DNA of 64,000 nucleotides from Sinorhizobium meliloti 4H41 (GCF_000375585.1 NZ_AQWP01000002.1:62001-126000); one strand, 5' to 3'. Counted from the first letter of the stretch, positions 19,338 through 28,831 are shown. Numbers and translations are program-made. Notes: generated by a model from the letters alone, not told the origin.

Positions 19338-20557
19338 TGTCGCTTCTTTCGGTCGAGGAAGCACTTCAGAGGATTTTGGCCAGGGCCAATCCGCTGCAAC
19401 GGACGGAGCGCGTTTCGCTGCATGAATGCCTCGGAAGGGTGCTCGCCGAGAACGTGGCGGCCAAGCTGACCCACCCCCCTTTCGACAATTCCGCGATGGA
19501 TGGTTATGCCGTCCGCCACGAGGATATCGCCGAAGTCGGAGCGGAGCTCTCCGTTATCGGCCAGTCGGCCGCAGGACACCGTTTTCGCGGCGAAGTGAAA
19601 GGCGGGGAGGCCGTACGCATCTTTACCGGCGCGCCGGTACCTGCAGGCGCTGATACCGTCATCATTCAGGAAGACACGGAAAAACTGCCGGACGGCCGCA
19701 TCCGCACCCTGTTTGCGCCGGCAAAGGGCCGCCACATCCGTTTGGCGGGCCAGGATTTCCTGGCAGGTGACGTCGCGCTTTCCGCCGGCAGCGCGATCGA
19801 CGCCGGGCGCCTGACGCTCGCGGCCGCCATGAATCATCAGGACCTGCCGGTTTTCGCGCGAACCAAGGTTGCAATCATCGCCACGGGCGACGAGTTGTTG
19901 CCGCCGGGAAGTTCCCTCGGCCCCGACCAGATCATCGCTTCCAACAGTTTCGGGATCGCTGCGGTTGCCCGCGACAATGGGGCCGAAGTTCTTGATCTCG
20001 GCATTGTCGGCGACGATCGGACGGCGATCGCCAGCGCCGTCGCCAAGGCACAGGCAGCCCAGGTGGACGTGCTGGTAACACTCGGAGGAGCCTCGGTCGG
20101 CGATCACGATCTCGTCCAGTCGACGCTTCTCGACTGCGGCATGACGCTGGACTTTTGGCGCATCGCCATGCGGCCGGGAAAACCGCTGATGGTCGGCGAT
20201 CTCGACGGCATCACGGTGCTCGGCCTTCCCGGAAACCCCGTTTCGAGCCTCGTCTGCGCCCTCCTCTTCCTCGAGCCTTTGACGCGCAAGCTTTCGCATC
20301 TGCCGCCCCGTTCGAGACTGGTCGATGCACGGCTTGCCGCAGCGCTGCCGGCCAATGACCGGCGCCAGGATTATATACGTGCCCGCCTCACGCTCGAGGC
20401 GGACGGTTCGCTCGTGGCGCATCCGTTCCCGCGGCAGGATTCGTCCATGGTCAGCGTTTTCGCGCAGTCCGACGGGTTGATCGTGCGGCGACCGGGTGCT
20501 CCCGAAGCTGCGAGCGGAGAGCCATGCAGGGTTTTCAGGCTAAGAGATTCCGCCTGA
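19337..20557 (+). CDS. moeA: Molybdopterin molybdenumtransferase MoeA
   Basis: MoeA inserts molybdate into adenylylated molybdopterin. The 406-residue protein has the family order: LHECLGRVLAENV, DNSAMDGYAV, GEAVRIFTGAPVPAGADTV, ATGDELLPPGS, TLGGASVGDHD, MRPGKPLMVG and GLPGNPVSSLVC. The start overlaps the moaC stop by one base. As I recall, in several Rhizobiales moeA is followed by lexA; here the next gene is a convergent membrane protein, so lexA would be elsewhere. Confidence 0.96.
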   Translation: MSLLSVEEALQRILARANPLQRTERVSLHECLGRVLAENVAAKLTHPPFDNSAMDGYAVRHEDIAEVGAELSVIGQSAAGHRFRGEVKGGEAVRIFTGAPVPAGADTVIIQEDTEKLPDGRIRTLFAPAKGRHIRLAGQDFLAGDVALSAGSAIDAGRLTLAAAMNHQDLPVFARTKVAIIATGDELLPPGSSLGPDQIIASNSFGIAAVARDNGAEVLDLGIVGDDRTAIASAVAKAQAAQVDVLVTLGGASVGDHDLVQSTLLDCGMTLDFWRIAMRPGKPLMVGDLDGITVLGLPGNPVSSLVCALLFLEPLTRKLSHLPPRSRLVDARLAAALPANDRRQDYIRARLTLEADGSLVAHPFPRQDSSMVSVFAQSDGLIVRRPGAPEAASGEPCRVFRLRDSA

Positions 20558-20616
20558 CTTGCGTTGGACCAAATTGAAATGCTCTAGAGATCGCCGAGGA
20601 AGGCTGGAGTGCTGAG

Positions 20617-21207
20617 CTACGGTGCCCTGCCCGCGGGAGGTTTTTCCCGCGCCGCTTTCCGAAACAACAAGGCCGATGCGAGCCAGAGCATTGCGAACAA
20701 GGCATTGACGCCAAGGATTTCCAGCGGCGGACTTGCCGGGTAACCCATCCCTGCGGCCACCGCCACCGCGGCGACCAGCGCCTGCGCGAGCGCCGTTGCG
20801 AAGAAAGCGCGGGCCATTCCGGCCGGCTGAAAGCGCGCGATGAAGGCGCCGAGGATGCCAAACGCCAGCACCCCGCCATAGAGGAGGTTAGCGGGGTCAT
20901 CCTCGGTCCCGATGATGCCGACGGCGAGATTCACCCACACCAGGAGGAATGCTGTCGCCAGCGCAAGGCCGACGGCTGCGCGGTATGCGTTGCCGGCAGC
21001 GAACCTTGCCGACGCCTCGTAGACGCCGCCTGCGGCGATCAGCATGGCTCCGAAGACAGCGAAATCGGCGACATCCCAAACCACTTCCTCCGTGACTTGC
21101 ATCGCGAGCAAGGGCAGCAGCATAAGCGCTGCGGCCGCGCCCCACGCGACTCTCCTCCAGAGCCTCCCGCGTCCGTTACGATTTTCCGCCTTCGCCGCCA
21201 TCTGCAT
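20617..21207 (-). CDS. Integral membrane protein, unknown function (196 aa)
   Basis: After a short basic N-terminus the protein is hydrophobic, with about six membrane helices (WGAAAALMLLPLLAMQV, FAVFGAMLIAAGGVYE, GLALATAFLLVWVNLAV, GVLAFGILGAFIARF, ALAQALVAAVAVAAG, ILGVNALFAMLWLASALLF). EDDPANLLYGG forms a conserved-looking loop. No transporter or enzyme family is recognised. It is convergent with moeA and independent of the next gene. Confidence 0.75.
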   Translation of the reverse strand: MQMAAKAENRNGRGRLWRRVAWGAAAALMLLPLLAMQVTEEVVWDVADFAVFGAMLIAAGGVYEASARFAAGNAYRAAVGLALATAFLLVWVNLAVGIIGTEDDPANLLYGGVLAFGILGAFIARFQPAGMARAFFATALAQALVAAVAVAAGMGYPASPPLEILGVNALFAMLWLASALLFRKAAREKPPAGRAP

Positions 21208-21257
21208 CGCCCGCGCGCATTCACCTCGACTACTTCCAGGCGGATCGCGGTGATTTT

Positions 21258-21272
21258 AGGTCGAATCGACCT
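21258..21272. repeat. Palindrome AGGTCGA-A-TCGACCT
   Basis: A 7+1+7 perfect inverted repeat lies in the gap upstream of the 20617-21207 gene and downstream of the CorC-type gene. The same core with an imperfect arm (AGGTCGGCTCGACCT, 22760-22774) lies on the other side of the CorC-type gene, and both are followed by a related AAA-CATGAA stretch. From memory this is a common rhizobial intergenic palindrome, not a gene-specific operator. Confidence 0.5.
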
Positions 21273-21332
21273 GAAATCATGAATGTGATCGATTCTGATG
21301 AGTTGAGACGCGGGATGTCGCGGAAAACCGCG

Positions 21333-22625
21333 TCATGAAAGTGTTTCACCGGCCCGGCTGACGAGGATCTTGTCGATGCGTCGGCCGTCCATGTCGATCA
21401 CCTCGAAGCGATAGCCGTGGGCCTCGGCAGTGTCGCCCTCCTCCGGAGTCTTGCGCAACTGCTGCACCAGGAAGCCGGCGATGGTTTCGAAATCGCCGTC
21501 CACTTCGATTCCATCGATGCCGATCTGGAGGTGAATTTCATCGATCGGCGTCCGTCCGTCTACGATATAGCTGCCGTCGTCGCGCTGGCGAATGAGGGCG
21601 TGTTCGGAATTATCATAATTCGACGGGATGACGCCGACGATTGCCTCCAGGATGTCGGCGGTGGTGATGATCCCCTCCGTGCTCCCGTATTCGTCGACGA
21701 TCATCGCCATATTGATGCTGGACGACTTGAAGGCTTCGAGAGCTTTCAGACAGGAGGCCGTCTCCGGCAGCGTAAGAATTTCGCGGACATAATCGCGGAT
21801 GTTGAAGGGCGCGGCCGGCGCAACATTCAATATCTCCTTGGTAAGGACCGCGCCGATGACATCACCCGATGGGCCGTCGATCACCGGGTAGCGCGAGTGG
21901 CCGAATTGCCGGATCTTCTGCCCGATCGTCTCCAGGCTGTCGTGAACGTCGATGAAACCGACCTCTGTGCGGTGGGTCATGATCGATTTGACGTTGCGAT
22001 CGCCGAGGCGGATGATTCGCCGCAGCATCTCGTGCTCGCTCTTCTCGATGGCGCCGCTTTCGACGCCTTCCGCCATGATCGCCTGCACTTCCTCTTCGGT
22101 GACGCGATCGGCATCCTCCGGCCTCATGCCCATGAGCCGCATCGCAATAGAGGCCGCCGTTTCGAAAATAAAGACGACCGGCGCTACGATACGGGAAAGC
22201 AGCGCCATCGGACCGGCGACGAACATGGCCAGCCCTTCGGGATTTCGAAGCGCCAACTGCTTGGGGATGAGCTCGCCGATGACCACCGACAGAAACGTAA
22301 TCAGCGTGACGACGAGCGCGACCGCGACGGTGTCGCCGTAAGGGCTGATCCAGCCGATGTCGTTCAGGAACGGCGCAATCTTTGCCGCGATCGTCGCGCC
22401 GCCATAGGCGCCCGCGAGGATGCCGACAAGGGTGATGCCGACCTGCACCGTCGACAGGAATTTGCCCGGATCCTCGGCCAGCGTCAGCGCGGCCTCCGCG
22501 CGCCGGTTACCCTGCTTCACCATCTGACGAAGCAGCGGCTTGCTTGCCGAGACGATTGCCATTTCCGACAACGCGAAGAAAGCGTTGATCAAGAGCAGAA
22601 TGAAAATGACAAGAAGCTCGAACAT
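21333..22625 (-). CDS. Hemolysin-family CNNM/CorC membrane protein with CBS pair
   Basis: The 430-residue protein has an N-terminal DUF21 membrane domain of about four helices (starting FELLVIFILLLINAFFALSE), a CBS-domain pair (GFIDVHDSLETIGQKIRQFG through IITTADILEAIVG), and a C-terminal CorC/HlyC domain with DGRTPIDEIH and FLVQQL. This architecture belongs to the CNNM/CorC group, now linked to Mg2+/Co2+ efflux; the 'hemolysin' name is historical. A GGAG ribosome site precedes the ATG. It appears to be a single-gene transcript flanked by repeats. Confidence 0.88.
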   Translation of the reverse strand: MFELLVIFILLLINAFFALSEMAIVSASKPLLRQMVKQGNRRAEAALTLAEDPGKFLSTVQVGITLVGILAGAYGGATIAAKIAPFLNDIGWISPYGDTVAVALVVTLITFLSVVIGELIPKQLALRNPEGLAMFVAGPMALLSRIVAPVVFIFETAASIAMRLMGMRPEDADRVTEEEVQAIMAEGVESGAIEKSEHEMLRRIIRLGDRNVKSIMTHRTEVGFIDVHDSLETIGQKIRQFGHSRYPVIDGPSGDVIGAVLTKEILNVAPAAPFNIRDYVREILTLPETASCLKALEAFKSSSINMAMIVDEYGSTEGIITTADILEAIVGVIPSNYDNSEHALIRQRDDGSYIVDGRTPIDEIHLQIGIDGIEVDGDFETIAGFLVQQLRKTPEEGDTAEAHGYRFEVIDMDGRRIDKILVSRAGETLS

Positions 22626-23053
22626 AGTCTCCGGTTCACCGTTGAAGAACAGGCGGCCGCGCGACTGCCCGCTTCCCAGATAGGCTAAGCCGCATGGTCG
22701 GGCAAGGCCACCAGCAGGAATTCACGGCCGGGCGCCGGAGCCTGGATCACGATGTTCTGAGGTCGGCTCGACCTAAAAGCATGAACGTAAGTTAGAGCGG
22801 GAAGCGTCTCATAAGACGCGCGGCGCTGCAGGAATTTTTCGGAGGACTGCAACCTCTCCTCATGTGCTCGTCACAGGGATCCAGCAGCGCCGCGTCTGCG
22901 GCGCGGGAAGCCTTCTTCAGCCCAAGGACTTGGTCTGGCTGGATTCCTGTGACAAGCACAGGAATGAGGAAGTCAAACACGCGGCGGCGGTGGCCCGAAT
23001 CTCAACAGGCCCTAGAATGCCGCTGTCTTGTCAATGTGTTTGACGGCCTTCGG
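22626..23053. repeat. RIME-like intergenic mosaic repeat, copy 1 (core 22795-23015)
   Basis: This 428-base gap has no gene. Its core begins GCGTCTCATAAGACGCGCGG, contains AGCAGCGCCGCGTCTGCGGCGC, CAGCCCAAGGACTTGGTCTGG and the inverted pair ATTCCTGTGACAAGCACAGGAAT, and matches almost base for base the element at 40370-40540. Copy 1 carries about 45 extra bases near 22829-22875 that copy 2 lacks. The composition and palindromes fit the Rhizobium-specific intergenic mosaic elements (RIME) of Sinorhizobium. Confidence 0.8.
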
Positions 23054-23830
23054 TCAGGCTTCTGCACCGCCGCCGCTTAGCGCCTGACGGATGCGCGCAC
23101 GCCCTACCTTGATCACATGCTCCATCGCAAGGCGTGCAGCCGCCTCGTCGCGTTTGCCGATCGCCTCGACGATGCGGATATGGTTGCGCGCAACTTCGTC
23201 GATGCCGCCCTTCTCGGCTGTCGGCGAACTGAGCTTGAACACGCCGACAAGGGCTGCCTCGATCAAGCCCCCGACGGTACGCAGAAAGGGATTGCCGGAT
23301 GCTTCGATGACCGAGAGATGGAACTTGAGGTCCGCCACGGCGAGACTCTCGGGGGTGTGATTCGCCTCGCCCATGGCGACGGCGAGCCGCATCATCCCCG
23401 CGATTTCCGCATCCGACGCGTTTCTTGCCGCCAGTGCCGCAGCATGGGTCTCGAAGGCAAGCCGTACCTCGCTCAGATGGTAGAGAAAGTCCTCATCGAC
23501 GCCGCAGGCGAAATGCCAGGTGAGAATGTCGCTGTCGAAGAGATTCCATTCCTTTCGGGGCGTGACGCGCGTGCCGATCCGAGCGCGCGGAACGATCATG
23601 CCCTTGGCGGCAAGTGTCTTCATCGCTTCGCGCAGTACCGTCCGCGAGACGCGGAAACGGAGCGCCAGTTCAGGATCTCCGGGGAGAATGCTGCCGACCG
23701 GGAACTCGCCCGAAACGATCGCCTTGCCGAGCTGATCCACGACCTGTGCATGGCTCGTCCGCTTCGGCGTGCCGGATATCACGGTCTCAAGCACGCTCTT
23801 CAACCACTCCTCCCCAGGGAAACTCCTCAT
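23054..23830 (-). CDS. GntR-family (FadR/FCD) transcriptional regulator
   Basis: The 258-residue protein has a GntR winged helix at residues about 25-95 (VVDQLGKAIVSGEFPVGSIL, then RFRVSRTVLREAMKTLAAKG) and an all-helical FCD ligand domain with the metal/ligand residues ADLKFHLSVI and ARNHIRIVEAI. It resembles sugar-acid regulators such as DgoR. The start is uncertain: ATG at 23830 lacks a ribosome site, whereas a GGGGAGGAG sits just before in-frame TTG/GTG codons at 23803/23794. It lies directly downstream of the BMP importer genes on the same strand and probably controls them. Confidence 0.88.
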   Translation of the reverse strand: MRSFPGEEWLKSVLETVISGTPKRTSHAQVVDQLGKAIVSGEFPVGSILPGDPELALRFRVSRTVLREAMKTLAAKGMIVPRARIGTRVTPRKEWNLFDSDILTWHFACGVDEDFLYHLSEVRLAFETHAAALAARNASDAEIAGMMRLAVAMGEANHTPESLAVADLKFHLSVIEASGNPFLRTVGGLIEAALVGVFKLSSPTAEKGGIDEVARNHIRIVEAIGKRDEAAARLAMEHVIKVGRARIRQALSGGGAEA

Positions 23831-23929
23831 CGTCAGCGTGATTCTTGCCGGCGACGATCAACACTAGATCGAATAGACGATTCCTGAAAGGCCTGCGGAG
23901 AGTTGCAGGCAGGCCGTCGGACTATAGAA

Positions 23930-23954
23930 AACCCCGCGCACGAGGCGCGGGGTT
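23930..23954 (-). terminator. Rho-independent-type terminator of the BMP importer operon
   Basis: An inverted repeat AACCCCGCGC / GCGCGGGGTT (one mismatch position in the loop edge) lies 26 bases after the stop of the substrate-binding gene, and on the minus strand it is followed by TTTTC. It separates the importer genes from the GntR gene. Confidence 0.7.
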
Positions 23955-23979
23955 GCAATTGCCGTGTTCGGGCGTTCGA

Positions 23980-25050
23980 TTATTGCGGCAGCTTGTCGTC
24001 TACGCCTTCGACATAGAAGTTCATGCCGAGCAGCGTCGCGTCGTCGGCGGTCTCGCCCTCTTTCAGCCACGGGCTGCCATCCTGCTTGTTGAGCGGACCG
24101 GTAAACGGCTTCAGTTCGCCGGACTTGATTTTCGCCTCCGTCGCTTCCGCCATCGCCTTCACGTCATCGGGCATGTTGGTGTAGGGCGCCATGGTCAGGA
24201 TGCCGTCCTTCAGGCCGTCCCAGCTCGAAGTCGTCGACCATGTTCCATCGAGGAAGGCCTTGGTGCGCTTCACATAGTAGGCGCCCCAGGTATCGACGAT
24301 CGCAGTCAATTGCGTCTGCGGGCCGGCGGCAATCATGTCGGATGCCTGACCGAAAGCCTTGATACCGCGCTCGGCTGCGACCTGCATCGGCGCGGTCGTG
24401 TCGGTATGCTGAGTGATGATATCGACGCCCTGGTCGATGAGCGCCTTGGCGGCGTCCGCTTCCTTGCCCGGATCGAACCAGGTGTTCGCCCATACGACCT
24501 TGATCTTGAAGTCCGGATTGACCGCCCGGGCACCGATGACGAAGGCGTTGATGCCCATCACCACCTCGGGAATCGGGAACGAGGCGATGTAGCCGGCAAC
24601 GCCCTTTTCCGACATTTTCGCGGCGATCTGGCCTTGGATGTAGCGGCCTTCGTAGAAACGGCTGTTATAGGTGGCCACGTTCGGCGCGGTCTTGTAGCCG
24701 GTCGCGTGCTCGAACTTCACATCCGGGAATTTGCCGGCGATCTTGATCGTAGCATCCATGAACCCGAAGGACGTGGTGAAAATCAGACCACAGCCGGAAC
24801 GCGCCAGGCGCTCGATCGCGCGTTCGGCGTCCGGACCTTCCGGCACGTTTTCCAGGAACTGCGTTTCGATCTTGTCGCCGAGCTCCTTTTCGAGCTCCTG
24901 GCGGCCGATGTCGTGGGCCTGGGTCCAGCCGCCGTCTGTCTTCGAGCCGACATAGATGAAGCAGATCTTTGCCTTCTCCTGAGCGCTTGCAGCCGGCGCG
25001 ATACCGAGCACGGCGACGGTGGTTGCGAGGGCGACGAGTAGTTTTTTCAT
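23980..25050 (-). CDS. BMP-family ABC transporter substrate-binding lipoprotein-like protein
   Basis: The 356-residue protein starts MKKLLVALATTVAVLG with a signal peptide cut near APAASAQ, then the BMP/PnrA domain (KICFIYVGSKTDGGWTQAHD, SGCGLIFTTSFGFMD, FKIKVVWANTWFDPGKEAD, DIITQHTDTT). The family binds purine nucleosides or related ligands in the periplasm. The ATG at 25050 has a GAGGT ribosome site; an upstream in-frame start adds 21 residues overlapping the spacer and is rejected. It is the last gene of the ATPase-permease-permease-binding protein operon. Confidence 0.9.
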   Translation of the reverse strand: MKKLLVALATTVAVLGIAPAASAQEKAKICFIYVGSKTDGGWTQAHDIGRQELEKELGDKIETQFLENVPEGPDAERAIERLARSGCGLIFTTSFGFMDATIKIAGKFPDVKFEHATGYKTAPNVATYNSRFYEGRYIQGQIAAKMSEKGVAGYIASFPIPEVVMGINAFVIGARAVNPDFKIKVVWANTWFDPGKEADAAKALIDQGVDIITQHTDTTAPMQVAAERGIKAFGQASDMIAAGPQTQLTAIVDTWGAYYVKRTKAFLDGTWSTTSSWDGLKDGILTMAPYTNMPDDVKAMAEATEAKIKSGELKPFTGPLNKQDGSPWLKEGETADDATLLGMNFYVEGVDDKLPQ

Positions 25051-25096
25051 TTTTGACCTCTGTCGGTTTGAGAAATGTCCGTCTGGCTGTTGTTCT

Positions 25097-26017
25097 TCAC
25101 CGGTCCGGCACAAACGGCTTGCCGAGCGATGCCGGCGTATTGATCAGGGTCATACGCCGGTTATGCGATATGAGAATGAGTACGACAATCGTTGCGAGAT
25201 AGGGAAGCGCAGTCAGGAACTGCGACGGAATGCCGATGCCGAAAGCCTGCGCATGAAGCTGGCTTATCGAGACGGCTCCGAAGAGATATCCTCCGGCGAC
25301 GACGCGCCAGGGCCGCCAGGAGGCGAAAACCACCAGTGCCAGCGCGATCCAGCCGCGGCCGGCCGACATGTTCTCCACCCATTGAGGCGTGTAGACGAGC
25401 GACAATTGCGCGCCGGCAAGTCCGGCGCAGGCGCCGCCGAACAGAACGGCCAGGTAGCGTGTGCGAATGACGTTCACGCCGAGGGCGTGGGCCGAGGCGT
25501 GACTGTCGCCCACCGCCCGCAACTTCAAACCCGCACGGCTCCGGAACAGAAACAGATGGACGCCCACCACGATCGCGACCGACGCATAGAATATGGCGTC
25601 CTGCCGAAACAAAAGCGGTCCGACGACCGGTATCTTCGACAGGAGCGGAATTGCGATCGGCTGCAGCTTGATACCCTGCATCCCGAGAAAACTTTCTCCG
25701 ACCATTCCGGAAACGCCGAGCCCGAGGAGCGTCAGCGCCAGGCCGGTCGCTACCTGGTTGGCAACGAGCGTCAGCGTCAGGAAGCCGAACAGCAGCGAAA
25801 ACACGGCGCCGGCAGCGATGCCGGCAAGAATTCCAACATAGGGCGAGCCGCTGAGCTGCGTCGCCGCGAAGGCGCAGACAGCTCCCATGATCAGCATGCC
25901 TTCGACGCCGAGGTTGAGCACGCCGGACCGTTCGGCGACGAGCTCGCCGAGGGCGGCGAGGACCAGCGGCGTCGCAGCCGTGATGACGCTTAAGAGGATT
26001 GCTTCGACTATGCCCAT
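25097..26017 (-). CDS. ABC transporter permease (BMP/nucleoside type), second subunit
   Basis: The 306-residue protein begins MGIVEAILLSVITAATPLVL and contains the signature RSGVLNLGVEGMLIMGA of YufQ/PnrD-like permeases, followed by about eight membrane helices and KLRAVGDSHASAHALGV, the coupling loop contacting the ATPase. The ATG at 26017 overlaps the stop of the first permease (ATGA); longer in-frame readings upstream are shadows of that gene. The partner genes are immediately adjacent. Confidence 0.9.
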   Translation of the reverse strand: MGIVEAILLSVITAATPLVLAALGELVAERSGVLNLGVEGMLIMGAVCAFAATQLSGSPYVGILAGIAAGAVFSLLFGFLTLTLVANQVATGLALTLLGLGVSGMVGESFLGMQGIKLQPIAIPLLSKIPVVGPLLFRQDAIFYASVAIVVGVHLFLFRSRAGLKLRAVGDSHASAHALGVNVIRTRYLAVLFGGACAGLAGAQLSLVYTPQWVENMSAGRGWIALALVVFASWRPWRVVAGGYLFGAVSISQLHAQAFGIGIPSQFLTALPYLATIVVLILISHNRRMTLINTPASLGKPFVPDR

Positions 26018-27111
26018 CAGTGCGCCTCTTCCGTCTTGACCGCTGCGAAGCGATCCCACACCAGCCTGATGCGATAGTGAATGAGCGCGTCGCACGACAG
26101 CACGAAGAACAGCAGCAGCCCCTGGAAGACGCGCGTCACCTTGTCGGATACGCCGATCGAAAGCTGCGCGGCCTCGCCGCCGAGATAAGTCAACGCCAGG
26201 ACGAGACCGGCGGCCACGATTCCGAGCGGATTGAGCCGGCCGAGGAACGCGACGATGATGGCGGTGAAGCCGTAACCGGGCGAGATCACAGGACGCAGCT
26301 GCTGCATGGCTCCGCTCACTTCCGAAATGCCGGCGAGCCCCGCCAGCGCGCCGGAAAACAGCATCGAGAACCAGATCATCCTGCGCGAGGAAAAGCCGGC
26401 AAAGCGCCCTGCCCGCTCTGATTGGCCGAGAACGGTGATTTCGAATCCCTTCAACGTATAGCGCATCATGAACCACACCAGCACCGCCGCGATGATCGCG
26501 AAGGCAAAACCCCAATGCGTACGCCCCGAGGCGAGCATTTCGGGAAGGATAGCGTCCGCGCCGAACGTTCGCGTTTCCGGGAAGTTCATACCTTGAGGGT
26601 TGCGCCAAGGGCCACGCACGAGCCAGTCGAGAAAGAGCTGGGCCACATAGACCAGCATCAGACTCGTCAAGATCTCGTTCGTATTCATATGCGCTTTCAG
26701 GAAGGCCGGTATCGCGGCGAAGAGCGCTCCACCGAGCATGCCGAGAAGCATCATCAGCGGCAGTATCAACGGCGACTGCCAATCGTAGAAGAGTACCGGG
26801 AGGGCCGAGCCGGCGATTGCGCCCATGATGAACTGCCCTTCTGCGCCGATGTTCCAGTTGTTGGAGCGGAAGCAGACGGAGAGCCCGACGCCGATCAGGA
26901 TCAGTGGCGCCGCCTTGATCGCGAGTTCGTGCAGCGACCAGACCTCGCTCAGCGGCTCCACGAAGAAGCTGTAGAGCGCCGTCGCCGGATTCTTGCCGAG
27001 CAATGCGAACATCACGCCGCCGAAGATGATGGTCAGCGCAAAAGCGATGAACGGCGAGAGGATGGAAAACAGCGTCGAGGCCTTCGCGCGCTTTTCGAGT
27101 TCAATCCGCAT
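26017..27111 (-). CDS. ABC transporter permease (BMP/nucleoside type), first subunit
   Basis: The 364-residue permease has about nine to ten membrane helices with the family markers NNWNIGAEGQFIMGAIAG (about residues 85-102), TNEILTSLMLVYVAQL and the coupling loop GFEITVLGQSERAGRFAG. The ATG at 27111 lies inside the end of the ATPase gene (11-base overlap); an in-frame upstream extension of 17 residues overlaps it further and is unlikely. It forms the heterodimeric membrane channel with the next permease. Confidence 0.9.
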   Translation of the reverse strand: MRIELEKRAKASTLFSILSPFIAFALTIIFGGVMFALLGKNPATALYSFFVEPLSEVWSLHELAIKAAPLILIGVGLSVCFRSNNWNIGAEGQFIMGAIAGSALPVLFYDWQSPLILPLMMLLGMLGGALFAAIPAFLKAHMNTNEILTSLMLVYVAQLFLDWLVRGPWRNPQGMNFPETRTFGADAILPEMLASGRTHWGFAFAIIAAVLVWFMMRYTLKGFEITVLGQSERAGRFAGFSSRRMIWFSMLFSGALAGLAGISEVSGAMQQLRPVISPGYGFTAIIVAFLGRLNPLGIVAAGLVLALTYLGGEAAQLSIGVSDKVTRVFQGLLLFFVLSCDALIHYRIRLVWDRFAAVKTEEAH

Positions 27112-28687
27112 GCGCTGCTCCCGTACCTTCCGCCCCGCCTTCCGATCGGCCATACATGCCACCCATCAACAGGCCGATCTTTTCGCGCGAAAGTTCACGG
27201 GCCGGATAGGGGTCGGAGAGACGCCCGTCGCTTATGACGGCAATCTCGGTCGCCACTTCGAATATTTCATCGAGGTCCTGACTGATGACAAGGACAGCGG
27301 ATCCCGCTTTTGCGAGATCGACCAGGGCCTGACGGATACGGCTCGCCGCTCCGGCGTCGACGCCCCAAGTGGGCTGGTTGACGACGAGCACGGCCGGCTG
27401 ACGGTCGAGTTCCCGTCCGACGATAAACTTCTGCAGATTGCCGCCGGAGAGTGATCCGGCCGGCGGATCCTCGCCGCTCTTGCGCACGTCCATCGCCTCG
27501 GCAATCCGCTTCGTCGCCGCCTGGACGGCGCCGTGGCGGATGATCTTCAGTGCGCCGCCGCCGAGAAAAGCCCGGCGATCCGATTGGCTGCGCGCGAGCA
27601 CGAGATTGTCGGAGAGCGACAGCGCCGAGACCGCGGCGTGCCCATGGCGCTCCTCCGGCACGAAACCGGCGCCCATCAGACGGCGGGCATTGATGTTCCT
27701 CGTCCCCACCGGCCGCTGGCGGATCTGGATGGCATTGTCGTCGGCGACCGGATATTCGCCCGAAAGCGCATCGAAGAGCTCGCTCTGCCCGTTGCCGGCC
27801 ACACCGGCGATCGCGAGCACCTCGCCTGCCCTGACCTTGAGACAGATGTTCTTCAAGGAGACTGCAAAGGGCGTGCGCGCCGCGACGGAAAGATGCCGCG
27901 CCTCCAACTGCACGTCGCCTCTGGTGCTCGTTCCCTCCGGCGTCACGACGGCAACGTCGCTGCCTACCATCATGCGTGCAAGAGAGGCGGGCGTTTCCGC
28001 GCGCGGATCGCAGGCGCCGGTTACCTTGCCGTGTCTCAGCACCGTCGCGCGGTCGCAGATGCGCTGCACTTCCTCGAGACGATGGCTGATATAAAGGACG
28101 GAACGCCCCTCCGATCGCAATTTCTGCAGCGTCTCGAAAAGGCGGTCGGCTTCCTGGGGCGTCAGCACCGAAGTCGGTTCGTCGAGAATGATGAGCTGCG
28201 GGTTCTGCAGGAGAGCCCGGACGATTTCGATCCGCTGCCTTTCGCCGACCGAGAGATCGGCGACATGCGCCTTCGGATCGAGCGGCAGGCCATAGATGCG
28301 CGACAGCCGTGACGCTTCCTCGGCAACCCGGGCAAGCGAAACCGACCTGTCCATCGAAAGGGCGATATTCTCGGCGACCGTCAGTGCCTCGAACAGAGAG
28401 AAATGCTGAAAGACCATGCCTATGCCGAGCCGGCGGGCGTCGCTCGGGCTGCCGATGCGAACATTCGACCCCTGCCACATGATCTCGCCGGCGCTCGGCG
28501 CGAGCACGCCGAACAGCATCTTCACCAGCGTCGACTTTCCCGCGCCGTTCTCGCCGAGCAGCGCGTGGATTTCTCCGGGTTCTATCTGCAGATCGATTGC
28601 ATTGCAGGCCGCGAACGAGCCGAACAATTTCGTAAGGTTGCGAACGGCCAGCAGCGGGCCGCTCGCGGTTTGTCCCTTTTCAGGCAC
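27101..28687 (-). CDS. ABC transporter ATP-binding protein, duplicated (BMP/nucleoside type)
   Basis: The 528-residue protein has two nucleotide-binding domains. The first is canonical: GENGAGKST near residue 45, signature LSVGERQRIEIV and Walker B LIILDEPTSVLT. The second has a modified Walker A (AGVAGNGQSEL), signature SLSGGNLQKFIVGRE and Walker B ending VVNQPTWGVD, the usual asymmetric form of this carrier class (RbsA/MglA-like). It energises import by the two permeases downstream. The first gene of the operon; a TTGATC-N6-GATCAA palindrome lies about 50 bases upstream. Confidence 0.92.
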   Translation of the reverse strand: MPEKGQTASGPLLAVRNLTKLFGSFAACNAIDLQIEPGEIHALLGENGAGKSTLVKMLFGVLAPSAGEIMWQGSNVRIGSPSDARRLGIGMVFQHFSLFEALTVAENIALSMDRSVSLARVAEEASRLSRIYGLPLDPKAHVADLSVGERQRIEIVRALLQNPQLIILDEPTSVLTPQEADRLFETLQKLRSEGRSVLYISHRLEEVQRICDRATVLRHGKVTGACDPRAETPASLARMMVGSDVAVVTPEGTSTRGDVQLEARHLSVAARTPFAVSLKNICLKVRAGEVLAIAGVAGNGQSELFDALSGEYPVADDNAIQIRQRPVGTRNINARRLMGAGFVPEERHGHAAVSALSLSDNLVLARSQSDRRAFLGGGALKIIRHGAVQAATKRIAEAMDVRKSGEDPPAGSLSGGNLQKFIVGRELDRQPAVLVVNQPTWGVDAGAASRIRQALVDLAKAGSAVLVISQDLDEIFEVATEIAVISDGRLSDPYPARELSREKIGLLMGGMYGRSEGGAEGTGAAHAD

Positions 28688-28736
28688 GCTGCCCTCTTCC
28701 CCTCTTCGATCCCCGCTCGCCTTACTGCACGTTCCT

Positions 28737-28754
28737 TTGATCGTACCCGATCAA
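28737..28754. promoter_or_regulatory. Candidate operator upstream of the BMP importer operon
   Basis: TTGATC-N6-GATCAA is a perfect 6-bp inverted repeat 50-67 bases upstream of the first importer gene, a position suited to repression. A TTGATCG half-site also occurs just upstream of the GntR gene itself. Assignment to that regulator is inference. Confidence 0.35.
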
Positions 28755-28831
28755 TCGACAAGAACCTGCAGCCACGTGAAGACTACGGCGACCTTCGCGT
28801 CCGATAAGACGCCGGCGCCGTAAGGCTTCGG

